Assembly (NCBI GenBank): GCA_038373865.1
Contig: JAXGGA010001640.1
Span: 62,001-126,000, forward strand
Length of the DNA: 64,000 nucleotides
Direction of reading: 5' to 3'
Origin: Uloborus plumipes
Taxonomy: Eukaryota > Arthropoda > Arachnida > Araneae > Uloboridae
The stretch's first letter is position 1. The number at the start of each line of letters is the position of its first letter. Position numbers and translations under genes: made by a program. Below the pieces are notes generated by a model. That model was not told where the DNA came from. It did no database searches and saw nothing but the letters and a program-made list of their open reading frames with translations. This document shows, one piece after another, positions 1-10,892 of the stretch.

Positions 1-677
1 GACCGCAAGGGCAGATGCGTACTTGTATTGATCCATCGTGCCTTCTATAAGGATGAGTGAACCCATAGAGCCCCAGGAAAACATTCCCCAGACCATAATG
101 CTCCTGCCTCTAGCTTGGACCGTTCCGGCAATGGTTGCAGGGTGTTTGCTTTCAGAGGTTTCACGCCTTTTAAGCCAGCATCCGTCAGTCGATGGAGCAT
201 AAAACGTGATTCATCAGTAAATGCTACCTCTCAACACTCAATGGATGTCCAGCAGTGGTACTGGCGTGCAAATTCCAGGGTTCGTCGTCGATGGACAGTA
301 GTAAGCATTGGTACATAAAACCAGTCTTCTGCTTCTGGAGCCCAGACACAGCAAGGTCCGCTAAACAGTAGTGTGGGAGACGATGTTGATAGTCCTTGGT
401 TCATCTGGGGAGTCAGTTGCTCAACAGTAGACCGTCTATTGACCCAAATGCATCTCCGCAGCCGTCGTTTGCCTCTGTCATCTATGGCTGCTGATACACC
501 AACTTTTTCATGTCACTGATTTTGAACAGTATCATTTTGCCATGCACGGTACACTTTCACTACGACGGCAAGCAAACAGCTCAAAAACTCCGCCATTTTG
601 GAAGTGCTTGCACCCATGGCCCGAAAGCCAATGATCATACCCTTTTGTACGTCAGATAAATCGCTTTGTTTTTGCAT
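1..677 (-). pseudogene. Tc1-like transposase remnant, cut by the window edge
   Basis: Read on the minus strand from the ATG at 677, the sequence gives an N-terminal helix-turn-helix (SDLSDVQKGMIIGFRAMG, near residues 5-22), then the RRLRR-type second DNA-binding part, a catalytic-core segment with TDESRF around 215-200 (first Asp of the DD34E triad), and a SIMVWGMFSW-like strand near 100-60. This order is typical of Tc1-like transposases, which cut and paste DNA at TA sites. There is an in-frame stop after the first domain (near 513), another just before TDESRF, and at least one frame change, so the copy is dead. The second Asp and the Glu would lie beyond the left edge. The 276-base ORF at 513-788 is only the 5' part of this remnant. 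Confidence 0.85.
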
Positions 678-831
678 TACGACAATGACAGAAACGTTTT
701 CCAAATCCCTCACACACCCTTTATATACCCTCAACTGCACTGTGCTACTAAGTGCCTTCTGTGATTGGTTACTTAACGTCGATGTCAAAAGTACGTGGTG
801 GTCACATTAATGTGACTGGACTGTGTGTGTA
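1..831 (-). mobile_element. Tc1/mariner element, 5' part including one terminal region
   Basis: This is the element that carries the broken transposase. Its 5' terminal region lies at about 785-831 and contains the short self-complementary stretch CACATTAATGTG before a GTGTGTGTA tract. A short AT microsatellite (about 832-846) follows. The partner terminus is outside the window, so the exact ends and the TA duplication could not be tested. Confidence 0.7.
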
Positions 832-861
832 CATATATATATATACACTGTTAAAACTACA

Positions 862-1130
862 GGTTGCACAAGGCCCCTTTAAGGGTGAAAAGTTGTAGCA
901 CCAGCGGCACCCCCTGAGGGGTAATGCTTGCCTCCCTATGGCACCCTTGAAAGTGCCATTTGGCTCTTTCGGGTGCTATAGGTCACTCATGACGCTCCAT
1001 AAGACACCCATAGGGTGCTACATGGAGCCAAATGGCACTTTCAAGGGTGCCATAAGGGAGTCAAGTGGCAACCCTCGGGGAACTGCCGATGGTGCTACAA
1101 CGTTTCCCCTTAAAGGTGCCTTGTGCAACC
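862..1130. repeat. Short foldback (269-bp imperfect palindrome)
   Basis: GGTTGCACAAGG at 862 is mirrored by CCTTGTGCAACC ending at 1130. Further in, GAGCCAAATGGCACTTTC (near 1024) mirrors GAAAGTGCCATTTGGCTC (near 949). The centre carries short CTATAGGTCACTC and GACGCTCCATAAG blocks. It has no coding capacity and looks like a MITE or solo foldback; superfamily unknown. Confidence 0.75.
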
Positions 1131-1385
1131 ATGGATCCATGGACCCTTCATGTCAACAAGAGACTGTTCAAGCTGGTTGAGGGTCTGTTATTGTATGAGA
1201 TGAGTGCAGTTGGGATTAACACCTTTGATGAGGCTAAATAATTATTTGGTAAACTAGCTCGTTAGAGAGAGAGAGAGTGAAAGTCTCGCTACATTACGCA
1301 TTAGGAGTGTACGCACTTAATTTATGTCCTCCACTAAAGAAGTAACTTCTACTGTACTAAGTAACCATGTAATCATGTGTGAGTG

Positions 1386-1681
1386 GGGCCGTGGTGTCCC
1401 GATCGGTAAGGCATCGGACTCGTGTCCGGAGGGACCCGGGTTCGATCCCAGCCGATCAAAGATCCACCGCCTTGATTAATGGTGGCTGGGAGGCGTTAAA
1501 AATGTCGTGGTCACAAAGTCCTCCAAGTGAAACGATACCTCTGGGGGTGCTGGGCCTAGGGTTTGCTCGACCCTAGATTCTGGTTCAAAATTAAGAACAG
1601 AGCGCCCTTCAGGGCCCTATCCCGGTTAAACCACGAAACTGTGGTAGGTACGGGGGACCCTGGAGGTGTGAAATGAAATGA
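1386..1681 (+). mobile_element. tRNA-derived SINE, family 1, with 15-bp target duplication
   Basis: The head is tRNA-like, with a box A-like segment (GTGGTGTCCCGATCGG) and a box B (GGGTTCGATCC) spaced as in a tRNA gene, so it would be transcribed by RNA polymerase III. A tRNA-unrelated body follows, then a GAAAT-repeat tail. The 15-base sequence AATCATGTGTGAGTG stands on both sides (1371-1385 and 1682-1696), which is the signature of retroposition using LINE machinery. A second, diverged copy lies inverted at 8137-8426. Confidence 0.9.
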
Positions 1682-1696
1682 AATCATGTGTGAGTG

Positions 1697-3598
1697 ACAT
1701 TTTATTTCACATTTAGTTCTCCAAAACGGGCTTTAACCGCTTTTATTCAACGTTCACAGGGCAGCACTTCAGGGCCGAGGTTATTCCTCTTAAATGAGTC
1801 CCTCAGAAGCCAACAAGGTTTAAGTTTATTTCTGGCTAGTGCTGTTGATAGACCGTACTAATATCCTGAAACTATGATAAATGGTTTATTTTGAAAAATA
1901 AGTGTCTCTTAAAGAGGGAAAAAAATGAGTTATGAGAACTTGGTAATTGCAATAATAGTGTATTGAATTAAAAATATTTTTAATGTATTATATCATGAAA
2001 AATAATCAATTAACACTGAAAGTGGCTCTCTTTTCAAAAGAGACGTTTGAGAACAAAACAGAGATTGTACCTTTTCTAAATAACCGATCCAGTTAGTAAA
2101 AAAAAAAAACCAAATTAAGTTTCCGAATTAATTACAATTCGTGTGATACCAAATTGAAAGAATAAATAATTTGGAAATTTGATGAAATAAAACCCTCCCT
2201 CATTCTTCTACCCCTCGCCTTGAATACTCAACACATAATTCCTAGAAATTCCACCACGTCGACCCGTTTCCCAGAGTCCGTCACTGACAAACGACGACAG
2301 AATCAAATTAAGATAGAAAATCTTCACAAAAGCAAAAAGATCCCGGACTGGTTCGGATCGCTCTCGAGATGCAACGGTATCCCTTTTTACCCTCGTGATT
2401 CGCGATGACCTCTCTCCCAGCCAGAGCCTCACGTGACCCAGAGGACAGGTCGTGAGGACTGTATGTCCCCTCTCCACGACAGGCATTCCATTTGTTTAAT
2501 TTATGCCGAGTTTGTTCAGGAATGCAGCTCATTTGCGAAGTGGGAAAGAGAACCTGGAACAAATGAATTTGCTCGTTTGAATTTTTTTACTTCGGTAGTT
2601 TTTAGATGTTCTTCATTTTATCTTCAACTTTGGGCCATGTTGCCACTGCAGAGATCGGCCTGTAGTTGAGAAGTTGGGGCAAGCCTAACCAGGCACTGTC
2701 GTAATGCTGTGATTAGAATATGAAACCTTCGCAGTGCTGCTAGATAAGGTTTGTCCCAACGGTAAACACCTCCTATAGTATACGACGTGCAGTTGGAATT
2801 TTTTCCTGTGTGAGGCGGTAGTAGAGGTTTAACATGTTACAATATCAGCATATTCCGAAAGGCAATATTGATTGAAAACCAAGACTTTTGGAGTGGGTTT
2901 TCATCACCCCCCCCCCCTCCCCACACATAGAGATACGCACTGCTTCTTGGTTTTTCAGAATTCGGTTTCGTCGAAATTCGAAAGAAATTTTTGTAAAAAT
3001 GCAATTAATTTTAGTGAAAAATGCATTTAATTTGTGAAAACTGACTCATTTGTAAATTCAAAATCGGAAAACATGACAGAAACGTTATGCCGACACAAAG
3101 ATAATTGTACATTAACCACTATAGCAAAGAAAATTCAGCTACAAGGGATGTTTTCAAAATGAATGTTACAACAATATTACAAAGGTTAAGTTGTTAATAG
3201 TAGCGATATTTGTGAAAGCCTGGGGTTTTGCAATTTCGAATTCGTGAAGAATCGTTTTGAATCTCTCTCCCTACTTCCCCATCCTTTTGGTTTTCCTCCC
3301 AAAAAGACTCAATAGTTGTTCTCAAGCTACTTTGATAGCATTGTTTAGATGACGAGGATCCTACTATCATCTCATATTTACGCTGCCAGCAGGCCCCCCG
3401 CCCCGAGGGAGGGTCAATTTCCCCTCTCTGGCTTTGAGAAATCTATGTATTTTCACATTAGGGGCGTGGTTTTTGTTGTTTTCCCGATGAAATTGCATTG
3501 TGTTTGCACCCTTTGACACCCTGGAAAAACTTGAAATGACGGGCCTGGCTGCCAGGGTAAATCAACGACAAAAATAGGTATATTACTGCTTAGAAGCC
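1697..3598. other. AT-rich non-coding stretch with one GC-richer island
   Basis: No supported gene. It holds homopolymer runs (A at about 2098-2110, C at about 2907-2917) and unassigned sequence. The part from about 2195 to 2580 is distinctly richer in G+C than its surroundings and contains a CACGTG E-box (near 2431), but neither strand gives a recognisable protein or a convincing pair of splice sites. Further gene-1 exons must lie below 6001, but I could not place one here. Confidence 0.5.
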
Positions 3599-3600
3599 TA

Positions 3601-5517
3601 TACAGGGTGAGTTCGATCGAATCTGCCATACGGAAAGGGGTGATAGAAGAGCCCAAGTGGAGTATAGAACCACCCATTAGCGGTGTCAATTCGTAACCGT
3701 AACCGAGTTATGGTATATATAAGGAAAATTCGCAAAAAAACAAAATTCTGAGAAAAAGACCAATTTCTGAAGTTCCTGTTGGGTCTACGCACAAAATAAG
3801 CACATATTTCGAAAGAGCAGAAAAAATCCTTTAAAATGACATCTTTTTCATCAGGATAGTCGCACTTTATAGCGAGTTACAAGCTTTCAAACACTGGAAA
3901 CACACAAAAATGAAATTTCATCAAACTTTTCAAACAAAAATTTCAGAAACAACCGTATGAGCTACAACCGGTCAAATGCACCAAAAACTTTCCCATTTCA
4001 CTAGCTTTCAGATGATACAACAGAAAATCATATTGGGCTTCAAGTTCAGCAGATATTCCGGCTTTTGTTTGAAACAGTATGGAAATCGTCCTTTGTCAGA
4101 ATATGGAAACCAGCAAAGAGTCAGACTTTTATGTTCTAAATTTTCTATTTCATGTAAGTGTACTGGTTTATTTATTCAAGAAAAGGAAAATTTTATAACT
4201 AAATATTAAATTGTAACACTTTATTAAGTTATTTAAGTTAATAATCACAACAGAAGATAACAACACGTAGAAACAAAGAAAGCATTACTTTAACGCGCTT
4301 TTCACAAAGAAAAATTCAAAATTAAATGAGTTACACTAACATCTATGAGTACATTTACATGTAAACAATCCTCAACATTTCCCAGAGCTACTGGAATTAT
4401 CATCCCCCACACCGGATAGATGCCCTTGGCCTTTTAAGAGCGAGAACTACAGTCGCTCTCTATGAAATTTCATTTCATAGAGTCCATTCATCCTGTCATT
4501 TGGGTCCTATTCCTTGGCCACCTAGATCACCAGACCTGACGCCAGTGAACTTCTTTGTTTGGAGATTCTTGAAACAAGCAGTTTACTGCTCAGATGCAAC
4601 CAGTTTGCAGGACTTGCGCATTTGGCTTGATGGAGCAGTTGCAAAAGTGAGAAATGAAATTTCATTGAGAGCGACGGTAGTTTTTGCTCTTAAAAGGCCA
4701 AGGGCATCTATCCGGTGTGGGAGATGATAATTTCAGTAGCTCTGGGAAATGTTGAGGATTGTTTACATGTAAATGTACTCATAGATGTTAGTGTAACTCA
4801 TTTAATTTTGAATTTTACTTTGTGAAAAGCGCGTTAAAGTAATGCTTTCTTTGTTTCTACGTGTTGTTATCTTCTGTTGTGATTATTAACTTAATAAAGT
4901 GTTACAATTTAATATTTAGTTATAAAATTTTCCTTTTCTTGAATAAATAAACCAGTACACTTACATGAAATAGAAAATTTAGAACATAAAAGTCTGACTC
5001 TTTGCTGGTTTCCATATTCTGACAAAGGACGATTTCCATACTGTTTCAAACAAAAGCCGGAATATCTCCTGAACTTGAAGCCCAATATGATTTTCTGTTG
5101 TATCATCTGAAAGCTAGTGAAATGGGAAAGTTTTTGGTGCATTTGACCGGTTGTAGCTCATACGGTTGTTTCTGAAATTTTTGACTGAAAAGTTTGATGA
5201 AATTTCATTTTTGTGTGTTTCCAGTGTTTGAAAGCTTGTAACTCGCTATAAAGTGCGACTATCCTGATGAAAAAGATGTCATTTTAAAGGATTTTTTCTG
5301 CTCTTTCGAAATATGTGCTTATTTTGTGCGTAGACCCAACAGGAACTTCAGAAATTGGTCTTTTTCTCAGAATTTTGTTTTTTTGCGAATTTTCCTTATA
5401 TATACCATAACTCGGTTACGGTTACGAATTGACACCGCTAATGGGTGGTTCTATACTCCACTTGGGCTCTTCTATCACCCCTTTTCGTATGGCAGATTCG
5501 ATCGAACTCACCCTGTA
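3601..5517. mobile_element. 1.9-kb foldback element with TACAGGGTG termini
   Basis: The left end TACAGGGTGAGTTCGATCG (3601) is mirrored at 5517. The arms run roughly 3601-4475 and 4651-5517, almost 0.9 kb each and nearly identical: the short reading frame at 3976-4209 and its mirror at 5142-4909 differ by one visible residue (S/R in GFKFSRYS). The loop is about 175 bases. The dinucleotide TA on both sides (3599-3600, 5518-5519) fits TA target duplication of the IS630/Tc1/mariner superfamily. The right arm and loop encode a transposase C-terminus, so the palindrome looks like an autonomous element whose left part was replaced by an inverted copy of its right end. A single-arm relative lies at 24839-25870. 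Confidence 0.88.
4500..4727 (+). pseudogene. Transposase C-terminal fragment in the foldback loop
   Basis: The 75-residue reading begins GPIPWPPRSPDLTPVNFFVW and continues with RFLKQAVYCSDATSLQDL. The WPPxSPDLTPxxFFxW(G) block is the conserved C-terminal signature around the last catalytic residue in IS630/Tc1/mariner-type transposases of arthropods. Everything upstream (DNA-binding and most of the catalytic domain) is missing. Its 3' half runs into the right arm and is therefore also present, inverted, in the left arm. A homologous but separately decayed copy is at 25629-25860 on the minus strand. Confidence 0.8.
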
Positions 5518-6000
5518 TACATATTTTTCCGGAGGAACATGATTGCTGCTGTGACCTAGTGTAAAAAGAAATTCCTTGACTACAATTCCAGTACTCTGCT
5601 GGAATTGGGGATTTTGGCTCAAGGGATCCAAAATGATGTGAAGTCAACTTGTCGCAATTGAAATCCATTGATTCATTTGGTTCGAAGCTTTTTTTTCTAG
5701 CATAGGTCAACTATTGATCTGTTCTGAAATGATTTTTCATTAAATTTTATTTTCATTATGGAGCTTAATCCGAGAAAATTCACTTAATGATTCTCTTAAC
5801 ATTAGTATCACTTAACGGAGTCAAGAAAGTAGCTAAACATCTAAGAATTCCTTCAAAGTAAATAGAAGAATTAACATTTATTTTACATTCTTCAATCTTT
5901 GTCCCATATATGTAAATTGCACACCCGTGTATACAAATAATTAAGAACAAGGATTGAGTTATCGCGAGACACATCATCATTCAAATTACCCTTTGCTTAC

Positions 6001-6185
6001 CTTCAAAATTGAGATTGATCGTTGCAGATCCTTCTCCTATGGAATTCTTAGCAGTAACTTTGTATTCTCCGCCATCTGCGGCACCCACTTGGGCAACTTC
6101 GAGGGTGACCACGAATCCTGATGAAGAGGGCTTGATGAGGGATTTGTACCGTCCGCCATCGTTTATGGCCTTGCCGTTGTGAAAC
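6001..6185 (-). CDS. bt: Twitchin/projectin-like gene, exon encoding the second half of Ig domain 2
   Basis: The acceptor CCTCTCAG precedes 6185 and the donor GTAAGC follows 6001. The 185 bases add the last base of a split Trp codon, then FHNGKAINDGGRYKSL and, near the end, DGGEYKVTAKNSIGEGSA and TINLNFE. This supplies strands C' to G of an I-set Ig domain, including the tyrosine-corner region (DGGEYKV, with Val where secreted Ig domains have Cys, as is common in intracellular muscle Ig domains). It joins in frame to the exon at 9252-9123 and leaves one base for the next exon, which must lie below 6001 and was not found. In twitchin these domains sit near the N-terminus of a giant sarcomeric kinase. 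Confidence 0.88.
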
Positions 6186-6283
6186 CTGAGAGGAAATAAT
6201 GTGGTTCATTCCTTGGAAAGTTTTCATCTTTTGAGCAATCAATCGTTATTGTGAAGGAAAATACTTTATTTATTTATCTTTTT

Positions 6284-7079
6284 TACTTCCTTTTACGTAG
6301 TAAAGGAAGTATTGTGATCGCGAAAAAAAAATCACTCAAATTTGAGTCTAAATTTTGATTTCGCTCACCCCCAAATGAATGTTCAGTAGTTTTTTCGACC
6401 TGTCAGCACGTGCATATGTACCCACGAACATATAAGCAGCCGAAAAATCCTTTTCAACCAACCCCGAGGTAATTACGACGAGTTTTCTCGTGACGTCTGT
6501 ATATACGTATGTGCGGATGTATGTGCGTATGTATGTATGTGCCTCGCATAACTCAAAAACCATATGCCGTAGAAGCTTCTTGCTTGGTATGTAGGCTCGG
6601 AGGATGGTCTAGTTGTGCACCTCCCCTTGTGGTTGTATTCGAATGTTCCCAAGGGGGTGTTTTACCCCTTTTTGGGGGTAAATTAGTGTTAATTTCAATG
6701 CAGACTCAAGTGATATGAATTGGCGCGACCACTTGGCGATATGTCGCCAAGCTTTTGGTCGCCAAGTGTTTGACGCCAACTTGGCGAGATATCGCCAAGT
6801 TGGCGACAAATTTGGTGAAAAAAATATTTTTTGAATTTGAGTTCTACTTAGCGCTATTGGCGATATTTTGCGAAAAATTCACTGAATGATATTAAAATCA
6901 GCAATATTTAGAAAATTAACCATTGTAAAATATTTTTTGCATTGTTTCGTGGCAGATTAGGGGAGTAAATATTTGAATTGTTACCTTGCTCAGTCCAAGC
7001 ACTTTTTTTAACACTTAAGGCAACTATTAAAAAATTTACACGTAAAAGGAAGTAGTGTAGGGTCCATACCAGATTTTTA
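6284..7079 (+). repeat. Dispersed repeat family K, copy 1 (about 0.8 kb)
   Basis: It begins with the hairpin ACTTCCTTTTACGTAGTAAA followed by GGAAGT, and ends with ACGTAAAAGGAAGTAGTG and GGTCCATACCAG. The 5' and 3' parts are partly inverted copies of each other (CTTCCTTTTACGT). Inside are a GT-rich tract with tgtatgtg-type repeats (about 6500-6545) and a cluster of GGCGATAT/ATCGCC palindromes (about 6720-6810). Other copies: 49838-50584 (plus) and 42531-43005 (minus, truncated). It encodes no protein; the small reading frames in it, such as 6609-6809, are repeated in other copies only because the DNA repeats. Confidence 0.85.
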
Positions 7080-7080
7080 T

Positions 7081-7262
7081 TCAGAAGCCATCAGCTTGGA
7101 CGTACATGAGGATTGCGTACTATGCGCCTTACCTCCTGACAAACAGAGGACAGATTTACGGCACAGAGAGGTTGAAATAACATCCATAGCAAAGATGGTA
7201 TTCGATCCCGAGACCACTTGCTTACGAGGAGAATACTCTACTTCTAGTTCAGCGTAGCCCCC
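7081..7262 (-). mobile_element. Probable tRNA-derived SINE (third type)
   Basis: On the minus strand the part at 7262-7195 looks like a tRNA: a D-arm-like CTAGAAGTAGAG, an anticodon-arm-like TTCTCCTCGTAAGC, and a box B-like GGGATCGAATACC. A non-tRNA body follows down to about 7081. It directly abuts the 3' end of repeat K copy 1. No second copy or target duplication was seen, so the call is tentative. Confidence 0.4.
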
Positions 7263-7517
7263 TTTTCTAAGGAAAATGTTCACGAACACTTTAGGTCGCG
7301 TTCGACTAGACCTACCGTTTAATTCAGTTTTACCTAACACTAAGGCCCCTATATATACGGTCTATATAGCGGCTCTACCTAACACTAACCAGAAACGTTC
7401 TTTAAAAAGTAACCGGTCAGAAGCTCGTATCTAAAAATGTTTGAGTACTCTAACCATTTCCATCAGCAATCATAGAATCAATCGCCTGTGTTAACTGGGA
7501 AGCCTTCTCGTCATTTT

Positions 7518-7781
7518 TGTCTAGTGGTCAGAGAAGTCTAACTGCAAATGATTAGGTTCTAGGTTCGAACCCCGGCTCGAGCATGAATGTACTTTTTCTT
7601 TCCTATACTTCTTCTCTTTTGTATGAATGTGTTGTTGTGCTGTAAATGGTTGCCACTCTATAAACGAGTCCTTATGGCATGTCTGTGTTGTGCAATTCCC
7701 ACCAAATTATGGTACACAGTTAGAATAGCGAAGCAGCGCACCCCAAATTGCCAGCGTAACTTGCACAAGATAACAACAACA
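7518..7781 (+). mobile_element. tRNA-derived SINE, family 2, copy A
   Basis: The head GTCTAGTGGTCAGAG (box A) and GGTTCGAACCCCGG (box B, near 7562) have tRNA spacing. The body ends in an ACAACAAC-type tail near 7781. The same head and body occur inverted at 50590-50868, where the head reads GTCTAGTGGTCAGAG followed by GGGTTCGAATCCCAGC. Because body and tail are shared, this is a SINE and not a tRNA gene. It would use RNA polymerase III for transcription and partner LINE enzymes for movement. Confidence 0.82.
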
Positions 7782-8136
7782 TCCGGAGAGCCTATTTGAA
7801 GACGACATCGACTGATTACACAAACAAACCATTCCTTAATTCATAAAATTACAAATATAGAACAATTTAATTCAACAACCACACAAACGACAGTTAAGAA
7901 TCAGCTTCAAAGATTCAACTAGTTTTGATTTCAACAGCTGCTCTACTTTTGTTATAACTTTTATTCTTGAAAACAATTTGGGATTAATTTTAAATTACTG
8001 AAATTCTGTATCAAGTGGATTAAAATGAGTTTCCAATTTGTTCCTGAACTGTATAGCATTTTAGTTTGCTGCAGTATTTTAGAAAAGTTTGAAATGAACA
8101 GAGAATATTCTAAAACTATCCTGTAAAGGGTCGTGA

Positions 8137-8426
8137 CTTCACACACTCCAGTGTCCCCCGTACCTGCCACAACTCGTGGTTTAACCGGGATGGGGCTCCG
8201 AAGAGCATTCAGTTCTTTTTGATCCAGCCCAAGGTCCGAGCAAACCCCTTGTCCAGTACCCCCAGAGGTATCGTTTCACTTGGAGGACTTTGTGACATCG
8301 ACCTTTATTTAACGTCGCCCAGCCACAATCAGTAACGTTGGTGGATCTTTGATCGGTTGCGATCGAACCCGGGACCCTCCGGTCATGAGTCCGACGCCTT
8401 ACCGATCGAGCTACCACTGGACGGGC
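8137..8426 (-). mobile_element. tRNA-derived SINE, family 1, inverted copy
   Basis: On the minus strand the head reads GTGGTAGCTCGATCGG (box A) and GGGTTCGATCGC (box B), followed by the body shared with 1386-1681 (for example CACTTGGAGGACTTTGTGAC on the plus strand near 8278) and an end resembling GTACGGGGGACACTGGAG. The anticodon-like loop here contains CAT, against GTG in the other copy. It lies in the intron between the two Ig-2 exons. Confidence 0.85.
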
Positions 8427-8429
8427 TTA

Positions 8430-9122
8430 ATTTCTTTTTTTTGCATTGCGTCATTTGTTGCTCCGTAGGACACGCATTTAGAGTTCATAGTGATTTTTTT
8501 GCCTGAATGCACCCGTGCTTCAAATGTTTTGTCAGCAGCTAAAATAATATTTTATACATGTATTGTGTTTTGTGGTAAGCAATTTTACCTTCTTGATTGA
8601 TATCTCCATTATCAAATGTTGCAACAAGATAATTTTGGGAAATTTCCAAAGCGAAAACGCTTTCACTAAAAGTGAAATCAGTTATAATCAATAGTAATTC
8701 ATTCTAATTACCAAGGTGCATTCAAAAAAATTTCGTCTGATGCCAAAAAAAAAAAACTCAGGCTTTTCACCGACACATAATACTCATTTGTGAGAGCATT
8801 TTTTTCGTCATTATACTACATGATTTATACACAACTGCTGATTAAAATTGGAATAACCTAATAGTTAATGGTTAATAAACTAATTAGATTATAGAATATT
8901 GCATTGCCATTAGGGCTGAGATCGCATACTAAATTTCAAAAAAATCCGATCATAAGAAATGGGTGAAAATTGAGTTGTAAGATTTTATTACATACATAAA
9001 TACACAGAAGATAAGTTAATAAAAACGCGTTAAAAAATAACTATCAAGAAAAAAGTTATTATTCTCTTCTCCCAAAATAATAATTGTTTAATCAATTGAG
9101 TAAAATGTTATATGAATTTTAC
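8430..9122. other. Intronic AT-rich sequence
   Basis: No gene. A stretch near 8880-8990 (GATTATAGAATATTGCATTG, then AAAAATCCGATCA) recurs in the same orientation near 31378-31475, so it is an old dispersed repeat of unknown type. The rest is unassigned intron sequence. Confidence 0.45.
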
Positions 9123-9252
9123 CATTGCAGCGTGGGCTTGGGATCGGCCGTCAGCTGACATTCGAATATGATGCTGTTGAAATCGGGGCTTTGTTTGATG
9201 AGGGGCTTTCCGATGAAAACGGGTTTACCTACTTCCTCTTCTTCTTCTTCGG
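9123..9252 (-). CDS. bt: Twitchin/projectin-like gene, exon encoding the first half of Ig domain 2
   Basis: The acceptor CTCTTTTCAG precedes 9252 and a GTAAAA donor follows 9123. The 130 bases read as an acidic linker plus strands A to C of an I-set Ig domain: EEEEEEVGKPVFIGKPLI, then IIFECQLTADPKPTLQ and the first two bases of the core Trp codon. FEC carries the B-strand Cys and QW the invariant C-strand Trp. Phase fits exactly on both sides: the upstream exon supplies one base (A + CC gives Thr), and TG here plus G from 6185 gives Trp. Confidence 0.9.
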
Positions 9253-10809
9253 CTGAAAAGAGGAGAAAACAATTGAAATAATAGTGCAAAGGTTGTTTAT
9301 CCTTAACGATTAAATACATGCTTAAATTAAGAACTTATATTTTTTTCTGCACACATATTCTTTGCATATATATAAGCCTTTCCGTTCCATTGAAGTTCAG
9401 TAAAAACGCTGCCGAGCAGTTCCACGGAAACTGACGTATCAGTTTTTCACGAAACAACTTGCAAAGACTAAAAATATGTTGAATCCTTGTTTTATTTCTC
9501 GAACTTTATGAATTAAATGGTTTTACTTCTATATAATGCAGTTAAATTTTGAAGATTTCAAGAAAAAAGATTTAAATAATATTATTTTCTCCGTAACGGA
9601 CGTATCTCTGAAGATACGTCGGTTACGGAACCAAAAAATAAGCATATAAATACTGTTTCTGAAAAACTTCAAAATGCTATTGTGTTTTATAGAAATAGAG
9701 TCTATGTTCTTCATAAAAGTGCAACGAAACAAGGTAATAATATATTTTGAATCTTTACATACTGCTTTATGCAGCAATTGATGCTTTTAAAATGGAGTTG
9801 CCCTGCAGTTAATGAAACGAATAAGCTAATCAAGTTAGAAATAATTAATAAAGAGTTTGCTGTGGAGTACTAATGTACTTTTCTATGGAAAATGTTGCTA
9901 TTTACTTAATAGGATTAAACAAGATTGCAGATTAAACAGGAAAATAACTAAATTCTGGTGTCCTGAACGTTAAAATGTACCAAAAAACGATGGCAATCCA
10001 GTCTAATACTTCTGATTGCTTTTTGATTAAAATATTATGACAGAATATGTTATCAATCATGCTGCTGAAGATAAAATTAATCGTTATACTGCTTTCTAAA
10101 TTTATTCTTGACTATGCCTTTTTACTTTCTGTGATGTCGTATAGTTTCCTCATATTTAAATTTTGAATTCAACAGAATATCCCGTTTGCTGCCAAGTGAT
10201 AGTTTGCCTTTCTTACCAGGAAACCATACAATAGTACAATAATGTAATATTTAAATAAGTGGCAATCGAAAAGCATTGTCAGACTTATTTCTTGAAGCAC
10301 AAATTTCTTGCACTTGTGACCACATTATCGAAACATAAGGTCTTAAAGTCTGTCAAAATGCTAAAGAAAAGGAGCCAAACTAATCGAGTTTCAGTCAGTA
10401 ATGGCAGACACCTTTCAAATGATCTGCAGATATATTGTAGATATCCTTCTTATGCAGACGGGGAAATTGCGTGGTTTCGCCAAGTCTTTCAATTTGGCAC
10501 TTTTTTTTTTTTTTTTTTTGCATCTTGCCAGACTTAAAGACTTTATAGTCTCTATAACGGGTGGATGAAAAGGCAAATATTTTAGCATCAGAACTATGCC
10601 GCAACATGCTCTTTCGGCTGCTAACTATTTAACCCCCAAAGCAGAATACTTAGTGATGTTCTGCAACGCAAAATTATTTGCCCAAAATTGTTCTACAAGA
10701 TAGATTTATGCATGATATATTTACGGTCAAAATGTTAACAAAAAGTGTTTTCTCATTTTTTCATATAATGTACTGCAAATTAGAATTTAATGAAACGCAA
10801 CCAAATTTA

Positions 10810-10892
<83 letters not shown>

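Noticed and set aside
2208..2562. Minus-strand frames of 84-92 codons in the GC-rich island
   Set aside because: Three overlapping frames are open only because of composition; no motif, and no match to Ig or linker sequence of gene 1.
1386..8426. tRNA genes at 1390, 7519 and 8420
   Set aside because: Box A and box B are present, but each is fused to a shared SINE body and tail, one has a target duplication, and acceptor stems do not pair.
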